A stretch of 42,349 nt of DNA from Deltaproteobacteria bacterium (GTDB lineage Bacteria; Desulfobacterota; Binatia; UTPRO1): positions 1-42,349 of the forward strand of contig JADLHM010000043.1 in the NCBI GenBank assembly GCA_020848745.1, read 5' to 3'. Each line of letters starts with the position of its first letter. Positions within the stretch are counted from its first letter, which is position 1. The notes below the pieces were generated by a model. The model ran no database searches, had not been told where the DNA came from, and was given only the letters and a program-made list of their open reading frames with translations. Below are positions 36,801-42,349 of the stretch, one piece after another. Made by a program: the position numbers and the translations under genes.

Positions 36801-37222
36801 GCATCGAGACGCTCAGCTGCCAGACGATCTGCGAGGCGTTGCTCGTGATCGACGAGGCGAAGCGCGCCGAACAGTGCGCCGAGCGTTCGTACAAGAACGC
36901 CGGGGGCCGCCTGCGGGAGCTGAGCTGCACCCTCGCCCTCGGCGACGTGGCCACGCGGCTCGGGCCATCGCGCTGGGCGGACGCGACGCGCTGGTACGCG
37001 CACGCGCATACGCTCGCGGAGGCGATCGGCTCGCGGTCGGGGCTCGCCGCGACGAGCCTGGGTCGCGCCACCCTCGCGCAGGCGATGGGCGACGCGGAGG
37101 GCGCGGCGCGCCACGCCGAGGTCGCCCGCGCCGCCTACGCGGCGCTCGGCTACGCGCGCGACGCCGGGAAAGCGAACCGCATCCTGGCGGAGCTCGGGGC
37201 GGCGAGCCGCGAGACGGCGTAG
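33815..37222 (+). CDS. Class III adenylate/guanylate cyclase fused to AAA ATPase and TPR repeats
   Basis: 1135 residues from GTG 33815. Two N-terminal zinc ribbons (CVNC...CHAC and CTNC...CPEC, residues 3-45) are followed by a cyclase domain (about 92-275). It has metal residues D102 in MFCDLVGSTS and D146 in AGDGAMAVFG, and the transition-state N/R in DTTNLAQRLQ. The Lys that often specifies adenine is not at its usual place (THLAGD). Next comes an AAA-type ATPase with Walker A IVGDAGSGKS (about 325) and VVVIIEDVHWIDEP, then helical TPR-like repeats (FADARARTEGVIGALERAT). Such proteins make cyclic nucleotides in response to signals; input and product are uncertain. Confidence 0.85.
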   Translation: MRCVNCQTALIPGKQFCHACGTRAPLACTNCGGTIDPGFRFCPECGTPAPAEAAGGGRPSGAGVEPARPAAPAIPETLAAKIRASQGVVAGERKLVTVMFCDLVGSTSIAERLDPEEFRDLLEEYMAVVFREVYRVEGIVTHLAGDGAMAVFGAPVAHEDAPYRAVYSALAIRDALAAMNARGHGGCAIDLQVRIGLHTGPVVVGTVGSDLKMDYTAIGDTTNLAQRLQSVADPGMVLISDATHRLVRGFFEVMPARRFAVKGKREPVVAHEVRGLSATTTAIAVAEARGLTPLVGRIEELAQLIACFDRLAGGFPQVVTIVGDAGSGKSRLIYEFKQRLAEVPVVFFEARCSAMTQAVPYAPWVAMLRQYFGITSDDGEHEACEKISARLGASAAELVGRYPSLCQVMDLGGAGSDGESSEDEASKYEHFEAVSELVYKASEQAPVVVIIEDVHWIDEPAREMLALAVGTTRRERLMILMSHRPEHQPGWRVKSAFTQLTLGPLSDEETVEVVRGVAGGPLPGRLEGLIVQKAEGNPFFTEEITRALVEEGSLLRSDGQVRLTRPVDEIRMPGTVEELVSARLDRLGAQGKRVVQVAAVLGRQFQRDQLRELLVDEGIDVNAELAMLEERGIIHRKSLLVGDEFRFGESLIQEVAYEGLLLRQRRELHDRIGRMIEAMPGDPNAERSALLAHHYTRSEHREKAIEAVLRAARDAERVPSFHAAARFYRSAYDLATAALAADPDAAEHKRVVVEAALAVLRMNVIYGIFDHGDPEEAARRGRELAEELGDAENLAELCALHGLMISGRGPSNFPAGQALIEQALGIAERAGLELATIRISRALAWDYLFDGRFADARARTEGVIGALERATVPLEGKRRDIYLGARFMRDRLHFHADDLERGLAATQETYAAAVAYPNRTVQSGSAVTLSLMYLARGEYERAREWADRSLEIARAIGSVSHLRLAAALGILARHELDEPISGDRHVELLENVPLTGIETLSCQTICEALLVIDEAKRAEQCAERSYKNAGGRLRELSCTLALGDVATRLGPSRWADATRWYAHAHTLAEAIGSRSGLAATSLGRATLAQAMGDAEGAARHAEVARAAYAALGYARDAGKANRILAELGAASRETA

Positions 37223-37244
37223 CGCCGCGGCGCCGGCGTCGGCG

Positions 37245-37967
37245 TCATCCCTGGGGCGCCTCCACGAGGTGGCGGGCGAAGAACGCGAGCATGCGCCGCC
37301 AGGAGTCCTCGGCCGCGGCCGCGTCGTAGGCGACCGCCATGAGCGGCCGCGTGAGCGTCGCGAGAAGCGGATGGCCGGCGTCGTTCATGTACGAGTGGCC
37401 GGCGTTTTCGTAGACGACCACGTCGTGTGTGCGGCCGAGCGCGTCGAGGCCGGCGATCAGGCGGCGGCCCTGCGGGGCGAAGATGCGGTCGCGTCCTCCG
37501 TAGCCGCCCACGATCGGGCAGGCGCGGGCCAGCGCCTCCGCGCCGGGGACGTCGCCGTAGAAGACGCCGGCGGCGCCGAGCGGCACGCGCGTCCCGAGCA
37601 GGAGCGCGTAGCCGCCGCCCATGCAGAAGCCGACGACGCCGACGCGCGCGACGTCCTGACGGGCGGCGACCGCGTCGATCGCCGCTTCCAGGACCGCGAC
37701 CGTCGCGCCCTCGCCGGCCCGCAGGTCGCGGGCGGCCCGGACGACGCAACCGAGGTGCCAGCCTCCCGCGAGGAAATCCGGCGCGGCGGCGAGGTAGCCG
37801 TTGGCGGCGAAGCGCCGCGCGATGCGCCGGATGTCGTCGTTCAGCCCGAAGATCTCCGAGAGCACCAACACCGCCGGGCCGCGTTCCCCGCTCGCGCGCG
37901 GGAAGATCTCGAGCGGGATCGTGCGGCCGCCGGCCGTGATCGTGATCCGCTCGACGGCCGCGCTCAC
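37245..37967 (-). CDS. Dienelactone hydrolase family protein
   Basis: 240 residues from GTG 37967, overlapping the lipoprotein stop as GTGA. The fold follows PAVLVLSEIFGLNDDIRRIA, then YLAAAPDFLAGG. The nucleophile is Cys (C115) in VGVVGFCMGGGYALLLG; the acid is in GGYGGRDRIFAPQG and the His in NAGHSYMND. This is the dienelactone-hydrolase triad. The family cleaves lactones in aromatic degradation, but many members act on other esters. No other aromatic-degradation gene is nearby. Confidence 0.9.
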   Translation of the reverse strand: MSAAVERITITAGGRTIPLEIFPRASGERGPAVLVLSEIFGLNDDIRRIARRFAANGYLAAAPDFLAGGWHLGCVVRAARDLRAGEGATVAVLEAAIDAVAARQDVARVGVVGFCMGGGYALLLGTRVPLGAAGVFYGDVPGAEALARACPIVGGYGGRDRIFAPQGRRLIAGLDALGRTHDVVVYENAGHSYMNDAGHPLLATLTRPLMAVAYDAAAAEDSWRRMLAFFARHLVEAPQG

Positions 37968-38410
37968 GACGTGCTCGCCGCGTCGGGCTCCAGCCGCATC
38001 GTCAGCGGGTGCGGGACGTGACGGATCAGGAGGTCGCTCGGATATTTCGCGCCCATCACGGTCGCGACCCGGCTCGCCATCTCCGGCGCTTCGACGGCCC
38101 GCACCCGCCGGTACTCGCGACCGCCGATCCGGACGTCGACGAACGGGGTCGTCGTATTGGCCTGCATGCGGCCGGCCGCCCGCGTGCCGAGCCGGATGTA
38201 GACCTGGTCGTCGACGACGGCGAGCCACACCGTCGACCAGTGCGGCCCCTCGTCGGCGCCGACCGTCAGAAACTCGAGCGTCGAGAGGTCGCGGAAGGCG
38301 ACGGGATCCCAGCGCGGTACGACGGCTTGCGGGCTGCAGCCCGAGACCAGGACCGCGAGGACCGCGGTCAGGATGCCCGAGGCCGCTCGACGCGTCTCGC
38401 TTCTCGCCAT
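37964..38410 (-). CDS. Putative lipoprotein with nitroreductase-like (DUF2255-like) barrel
   Basis: 148 residues. SGILTAVLAVLVSGCSPQA is a lipoprotein signal with the Cys at 25. The mature part reads LSTLEFLTVGADEGPHWSTV, VWLAVVDDQVYIRLG, AGRMQANTTTPFVDVRIGG, then REYRRVRAVEAPEMASRV. The order of strands resembles small split-barrel (F420/FMN-binding, DUF2255-like) proteins, usually cytoplasmic. A lipoprotein version is unusual. It is coupled to the hydrolase gene by GTGA. The family call is tentative. Confidence 0.55.
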   Translation of the reverse strand: MARSETRRAASGILTAVLAVLVSGCSPQAVVPRWDPVAFRDLSTLEFLTVGADEGPHWSTVWLAVVDDQVYIRLGTRAAGRMQANTTTPFVDVRIGGREYRRVRAVEAPEMASRVATVMGAKYPSDLLIRHVPHPLTMRLEPDAASTS

Positions 38411-38437
38411 GGCGCTTCCTCCGCGCTCACCGCCGGA

Positions 38438-39460
38438 TCAGGACGCGGGCTTCGCGGCGGCCGCCGCCAGCTCCTCGTCGATGATCTCCTTGAACTTCTC
38501 GAACGGCTGCGCGCCGGAGAGCGCGCGCCCGTTGATGAAGAACGCGGGCGTGCCGTTGACCCCCGCCATCACGCCGTCGGCGAGGTCCTTGTCGATCGCG
38601 GCGCTGTAGGGCTTCTTCGCGTAGCACTCGTCGAACTTCGCCGTATCGAGACCGAGATCCTTGGCGTACTGCTTCAGGTTGTCGTCGCCGAGCGCGCTCT
38701 GGTTGGCGAAGAGCTTCTTGTTGTACTCCCAGAACTTCCCCTGGGCGTTGGCGCAGGCCGCCGCTTCCGCCGCCGGCCGCGCGCGCTCGTGGAACGGCAG
38801 AGGGTAGTCGCGAAACACGACGCGGACCTTGTCGCCGTACGTGTCGACGACCTTCTGCACGGAGTCCTCGCCGCGCTTGCAGAACGGGCACTGATAGTCG
38901 GAGAACTCGACGATCGTGACCGGGGCCTTGGCGCCGCCGCGCTCGGGGCGGCCGGCCGTCGCGACCTCGACCGTCGGCGCCCTCAGCTTGTCGACGGTCT
39001 TGTACTTCGCCTTCAGCTCCTGGATGAACGCGAGCCGGCGCGCCTGGCCCTTCTCGGCTTTCAGGTACTCGACGATCTGCGGCTTCACCTGCTCGAGCGT
39101 CTGTCCCTGCAGGTCCTCCTTGTTGTCGTCGTAGAGCTTCTGGATCTCGGCGTCGCTCGGCGCCGGCACCTTCTTCGCGACCTCGTCCTCCTCCAGCTGC
39201 GCGGGCGTGACCTTGCGCGCCGCGGCTTCGAGCGTGAAGAGCTCCTGCGCGATCGCCTCGTCGAGACCCTCGCGCAGGATCTCGTACTTCTGGGCCTCGA
39301 TCTCGATGAGCTTGGGCTTCACCTGCGCCTCGATCTCGGCGCGCGTGAAGCTCTTCGTCCCGACCGTCGCCAGGACGTCGTCGGCCGCGGCGATCCGCGG
39401 CGTCGTTCCGATCATCACACCGGCCAGGAGCGCACCCCCGGCCATCGTCAATCTTCGCAT
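38438..39460 (-). CDS. DsbA-like thioredoxin-fold protein with SurA-like N-terminal region
   Basis: 340 residues from ATG 39460. A signal peptide (1-26) is followed by a helical SurA/PpiD-type segment (about 28-155: VGTKSFTRAEIEAQVKPKLI, DAEIQKLYDDNKEDL, EQVKPQIVEYL). Then comes a DsbA-like thioredoxin domain (about 160-335): VEFSDYQCPFCKRGEDS (C191/C194), a helical insert and the cis-Pro loop NGTPAFFING. CPFC is a known oxidising/isomerising DsbA/DsbG-type site. The fusion couples a chaperone-like clamp to disulfide chemistry in the periplasm. Confidence 0.85.
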   Translation of the reverse strand: MRRLTMAGGALLAGVMIGTTPRIAAADDVLATVGTKSFTRAEIEAQVKPKLIEIEAQKYEILREGLDEAIAQELFTLEAAARKVTPAQLEEDEVAKKVPAPSDAEIQKLYDDNKEDLQGQTLEQVKPQIVEYLKAEKGQARRLAFIQELKAKYKTVDKLRAPTVEVATAGRPERGGAKAPVTIVEFSDYQCPFCKRGEDSVQKVVDTYGDKVRVVFRDYPLPFHERARPAAEAAACANAQGKFWEYNKKLFANQSALGDDNLKQYAKDLGLDTAKFDECYAKKPYSAAIDKDLADGVMAGVNGTPAFFINGRALSGAQPFEKFKEIIDEELAAAAAKPAS

Positions 39461-39509
39461 GCCTGTCCTCCTTGGGGCCCGTTCGGCGGACGCGCCGCGG
39501 GCATTCGGG

Positions 39510-40106
39510 TCACATGTCCCGCCGGCCGTCCAGCGCCCGACCGAGGGTCACGACGTCGGCGTACTCGACGTCGCCGCCCATCGGGATGCCGTGCGCGATG
39601 CGGGTGACGCGCACGCCGAGGGGCTTGATGAGCCGGGCGAGGTAGAGCGCGGTCGCCTCGCCCTCGACGGTGGGATTGGTCGCGAGAATCACCTCGCGCA
39701 CGGTATCGCCGCGCAGGCGTTGCAGCAGGCCGCCGATCTGGAGGTCCTCCGGCCCGACCCCGTCGAGCGGGGACAGCGCGCCCTGCAACACGTGGTAGCG
39801 CCCGCGGAAGCCGCGGGAGCGCTCGATCGCGATCAGGTCCGCGGGCTCCTCGACGACGCAGATCACGTCGGCGGCGCGCTCGCCGTTGGCGCAGATGGGG
39901 CACGGGTCGGTCTCCGTGAGCCCGTGACAGGTCTGACAGAGCCGCGTCTGCTCCTTCAGCGCTTTGAGGGCCTCGGCGAGGCCGTCAGCGAGGCCGCGGT
40001 CGGCGCGCAGGAGGTGGAAGGCGAGCCGCGCCGCGGTCTTCTCGCCGATGCCCGGGAGCTTCGAGAGCTGCTGGATCAGCCGGGTCATCGAGGGGGTGTA
40101 GGCCAT
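39510..40106 (-). CDS. recR: Recombination mediator RecR
   Basis: 198 residues, normal length. HhH motif in LSKLPGIGEKTAARLAFHLL; zinc finger CQTCHGLTETDPCPIC; Toprim domain with VVEEPADLIAIER, the LQGALSPLDGVGPEDL loop, and VILATNPTVEGEATALYLAR. The final HGIPMGGDVEYADVVTLGRA is typical. RecR works with RecO/RecF to load RecA at gaps. It is the last gene of the dnaX-ybaB-recR cluster. Confidence 0.95.
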   Translation of the reverse strand: MAYTPSMTRLIQQLSKLPGIGEKTAARLAFHLLRADRGLADGLAEALKALKEQTRLCQTCHGLTETDPCPICANGERAADVICVVEEPADLIAIERSRGFRGRYHVLQGALSPLDGVGPEDLQIGGLLQRLRGDTVREVILATNPTVEGEATALYLARLIKPLGVRVTRIAHGIPMGGDVEYADVVTLGRALDGRRDM

Positions 40107-40118
40107 GCGGGCGTCGCC

Positions 40119-40433
40119 TCAGCCGAGCCCGGGGATCTTGAGGCCGCCGGTCACCTTCGTCATCTCCTCGGCGACCATCCGCTGGGCGTTGCGGAGGCCC
40201 TCGTTCACCGCCGCGAGGACGAGATCCTGCACGAGCTCGACGTCCTCCTTCAGCACGGCGGGGTCGATCGTGATCGCGAGCAGCTCGTGCTTGCCGTTGA
40301 CCTTCACCTTGACCATCCCGCCGCCCGCTGCGGCCTCGACGGTCCGGCGGGCGACGTCCTCCTGGACCTGGGCGAGGCGCTCCTGGAGCTGCTGCGCCTG
40401 CTTCATGATGTTCCCGATGTCTCCGAAGCTCAT
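40119..40433 (-). CDS. ybaB: YbaB/EbfC nucleoid-associated protein
   Basis: 104 residues from ATG 40433, overlapping the dnaX stop as ATGA. The order is FGDIGNIMKQAQQLQERLAQ, then VEAAAGGGMVKVKVNGKHEL, ITIDPAVLKEDVELVQDLVL and AAVNEGLRNAQRMVAEEM. This family forms dimers that bind DNA. Its place between dnaX and recR is the usual one. Confidence 0.95.
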   Translation of the reverse strand: MSFGDIGNIMKQAQQLQERLAQVQEDVARRTVEAAAGGGMVKVKVNGKHELLAITIDPAVLKEDVELVQDLVLAAVNEGLRNAQRMVAEEMTKVTGGLKIPGLG

Positions 40434-42169
40434 GTCTTCCCTCCGCGGCCGCGCGGCCGCACCTCGGTGATCTCGCCGCCGAGGATGTCGACCGCGGCTC
40501 GGACGCTCGTGCTGCGCTCCGCGCGCTCGCTGATCTCGCGCCGCCGCGCGTCCTCGGCGGCCATGCGCATCGCGATCTCCTCGGCGGGGGGTTTGGCGAC
40601 GCTCACGAGGATGCGCCGCGCACCGCCGTAGGCCCGGAACGCGATCTCCTGCAGCGCCGCTGCGCTGTCGGGATCCTTGAGCGCCCGCATCGCGAGGTCG
40701 TTCTCGACCCCGATGTGCAGGGTGTCGCCGGTCTCCTCGAGGAGGCGGCTCCCGGCGAGATACACCTTCAGGCTGATCTTGCTCTGCGCCGCGGCGAGGA
40801 AGCCATCCCATCCCTTGCCGCCGTTCCCCGCCGGGTCCGCGGCGGGCGGCGCCGCGGCCGCGCTTGGCGGTCGCGGCGGCGGCGCGGGACGCGGCGGGCT
40901 CGCCGCCGACGCCGCATCGGCGCGTGGAGACGGGCCGGCGCCCGGTGCCGGCGGCCGCGCGGGGCTCGGCGCCGCGGCCGGCGCGCCGCTCGCGGGACGC
41001 GGGCCGCCCCCGGGGGCGCCCCCGCCGAGACGACGTTCCATCGCCTCGAGGCGCGCGAGCAGCTGATCGAGCGGCGCGGCGTCGGGCATGGTCGCCATCT
41101 TCACCAGCGTCATCTCGAGCATGACTGCGGGCAGGATCGAGCGCCGGATCTCGTCCGCGCCGACCTGGGCCATACGGAAGAGCCGCTGCAGGTCGTCGCT
41201 CGACCGCAGCGTCGCCTGCCGCATCGTCTCCTCGACCTCGGCGTCGGGGAGATCGGTCAGCATGCCCGCGTCGGCGAAGAGCGCCGCGACCGTGAGGTTG
41301 CGCAGCTGCCGGACGAGGTCGCGGCAGAATTGTCCGACCTCGTAGCCGTAGCGGTGCAGCTCCTCGACCGCCTGCAGGCACGTCGCCGGGTCGCGCGCGA
41401 GGATCGCCTCGGTCGTCCGGTGCAGCACCGAGCGGTCGGCGACCCCGAGCGCGGCGCGCACCTCCGCCTCGCCGATGGTCTTCCCGGCGAAGACGATCAC
41501 CTGATCGAGCAGGGATTGCGCGTCGCGCATGCTGCCGTCGGCCTCGCGGGCGAGCGCGAAGAGCGCGGCGTCGCTGGTCTCGATCTTCTCGTCGGCGGCG
41601 ATCTGCTTGAGGCGCGCGAGCAGCTCGGGCATCGGAATGCGCTTGAACTCGTAGCGCTGGCAGCGCGACACGACGGTCGGCGGCAGGCGGTTCACCTCGG
41701 TCGTCGCGAAGATGAACTTCACGTGCTCGGGCGGCTCCTCCAGCGTCTTCAGGAGCGCGTTGAAGGCCGCGGTCGAGAGCATGTGGACTTCGTCGATGAT
41801 GTAGATCTTGAAGCGCCCGGAGGCGGGCCGGTAGCGCACCGCCTCGTTCAGATCGCGGATGTTGTCGACGCCGGTGTTCGAGGCGCCGTCGATCTCGGCC
41901 ACGTCGAGCGCGCTTCCGGCGGCGATGTCGGCGCAGCTCCCGCACGTGCCGCAGGGCTCGGCGGTCGGCCCCCGCTCGCAGTTCAGCGCGCGGGCGAGGA
42001 GGCGCGCGATCGTCGTCTTGCCGACGCCGCGCGGGCCCGAGAAGAGAAAGGCGTGGGCGATCCGGCCCTGCGTGATGGCGTTCCTGAGCGTGGTCGTGAC
42101 GTGATCCTGGCCCACCACGTCTTCGAATCGTTGCGGCCGCCACTTCCGGGCCAGTACCAAGTACGCCAT
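40430..42169 (-). CDS. dnaX: DNA polymerase III gamma/tau subunit
   Basis: 579 residues. Start LARKWRPQRFEDVVGQDHV; Walker A FSGPRGVGKTTIARL; zinc residues in ALNCERGPTAEPCGTCGSC; YIIDEVHMLSTAAFNALLKT with Walker B; the SRC motif VVSRCQRYEFK. A long Ala/Pro linker (about 390-455) leads to a tau-like C-terminal domain (ISLKVYLAGSRLLEETGDTL). It loads the beta clamp and organises the replisome. A GAGGA Shine-Dalgarno precedes ATG 42169. Confidence 0.95.
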   Translation of the reverse strand: MAYLVLARKWRPQRFEDVVGQDHVTTTLRNAITQGRIAHAFLFSGPRGVGKTTIARLLARALNCERGPTAEPCGTCGSCADIAAGSALDVAEIDGASNTGVDNIRDLNEAVRYRPASGRFKIYIIDEVHMLSTAAFNALLKTLEEPPEHVKFIFATTEVNRLPPTVVSRCQRYEFKRIPMPELLARLKQIAADEKIETSDAALFALAREADGSMRDAQSLLDQVIVFAGKTIGEAEVRAALGVADRSVLHRTTEAILARDPATCLQAVEELHRYGYEVGQFCRDLVRQLRNLTVAALFADAGMLTDLPDAEVEETMRQATLRSSDDLQRLFRMAQVGADEIRRSILPAVMLEMTLVKMATMPDAAPLDQLLARLEAMERRLGGGAPGGGPRPASGAPAAAPSPARPPAPGAGPSPRADAASAASPPRPAPPPRPPSAAAAPPAADPAGNGGKGWDGFLAAAQSKISLKVYLAGSRLLEETGDTLHIGVENDLAMRALKDPDSAAALQEIAFRAYGGARRILVSVAKPPAEEIAMRMAAEDARRREISERAERSTSVRAAVDILGGEITEVRPRGRGGKT

Positions 42170-42242
42170 CGCCGTGTCCTCGAAGAGGGTTCGCGGGTCT
42201 CCACCATCGCGGGTCGGTTGCAGGCGACGGTCGTCCGCTCGA

Positions 42243-42347
42243 GGTGGCAGCTAGGCGCCCCCGCGGCACAGAAAGGGAGTCGGTACCGCTGCTTCCTTTC
42301 GGACCTGACGGAGTTCGCGACGCTTTCTTGCGCGGGACCTAGCCACC
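42243..42347 (-). ncRNA. ffs: Bacterial small SRP RNA (4.5S)
   Basis: The minus strand carries the universal domain IV core CGTCAGGTCCGAAAGGAAGC followed by AGCGGTACCGA. The tetraloop is GAAA rather than the common GGAA. The outer ends pair (GGTGGCTAGG at the 5' end with CCTAGCTGCCACC at the 3' end), so the roughly 105-nt RNA seems complete at the window edge. It is the RNA of the signal recognition particle. SRP RNA genes often precede dnaX, as here (73 bases upstream). The exact ends are estimated from the helix. Confidence 0.9.
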
Positions 42348-42349
42348 AC

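Noticed and set aside
33785-37114. 1109-aa frame antisense to the cyclase-AAA gene
   Set aside because: Same artefact; no motif, and the plus strand has full domain structure.

Overview
The window is GC-rich (roughly 70%) DNA from a Gram-negative bacterium. It carries secreted and lipobox proteins, a ClpA/ClpS pair, an NtrC-type sigma-54 activator, an ECF sigma/anti-sigma pair and a class III cyclase-AAA protein. This fits a delta-type lineage (Desulfobacterota, Binatota or Myxococcota in the wide sense). That placement is inferred from gene content and composition only; the window has no rRNA.

Positions 1-8740 are an accessory, decayed region. It opens with the 3' part of an IS91-family transposase and contains two ISL3-type transposase fragments in opposite orientations (1112-1243 and 8374-8661). 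Between them lie several toxin-antitoxin-like units: hicBA, a frameshifted DUF433 gene, a YgiT-type zinc finger with DUF4258, a GSU2403-like nucleotidyltransferase behind a four-copy operator-like repeat, and an 83-aa protein coupled to a MNT/AbiEii-like nucleotidyltransferase. Broken pieces of unrelated genes sit among them: DUF11, Lcl/DUF1566, YchF, a thiolase-like protein, a flavoprotein and a split small hypothetical gene.

Positions 8739-13374 (minus strand) hold a tight cluster: ECF sigma factor, zinc-finger anti-sigma factor, a small DUF3106 exported protein, a 22-residue-repeat solenoid protein, and a 626-aa exported protein. Three of the four junctions are GTGA overlaps, so this looks like one translationally coupled stress or envelope module of unknown function. 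Facing away from it, 13539-17040 encodes a PAS histidine kinase, its NtrC-family regulator, and a small receiver protein with Glu in place of the phosphorylated Asp.

Positions 17006-42349 are mostly conserved housekeeping or metabolic genes: a methyltransferase; a dual-size (tandem) UvrA of 1882 aa; a dodecin-like protein; a DUF971 protein; an exported OB-like protein; an epoxide-hydrolase-like enzyme; a FemAB-like acyltransferase; clpS-clpA; metF; a fabF-like ketosynthase with a recognisable promoter; a membrane-anchored exported protein; a zinc alcohol dehydrogenase; a cyclase-AAA-TPR protein; a dienelactone hydrolase with a lipoprotein; a DsbA-like thioredoxin fused to a SurA-like region; and the recR-ybaB-dnaX cluster. 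A complete small SRP RNA gene lies just upstream of dnaX at the window edge.

The most unusual items are the sigma/anti-sigma/solenoid cluster, the asymmetric tandem UvrA, the Asp-to-Glu receiver, the palindromic pair of DnaA-box-like sites at 23883-23902, and the repeat that buries the start region of the nucleotidyltransferase at 4349.
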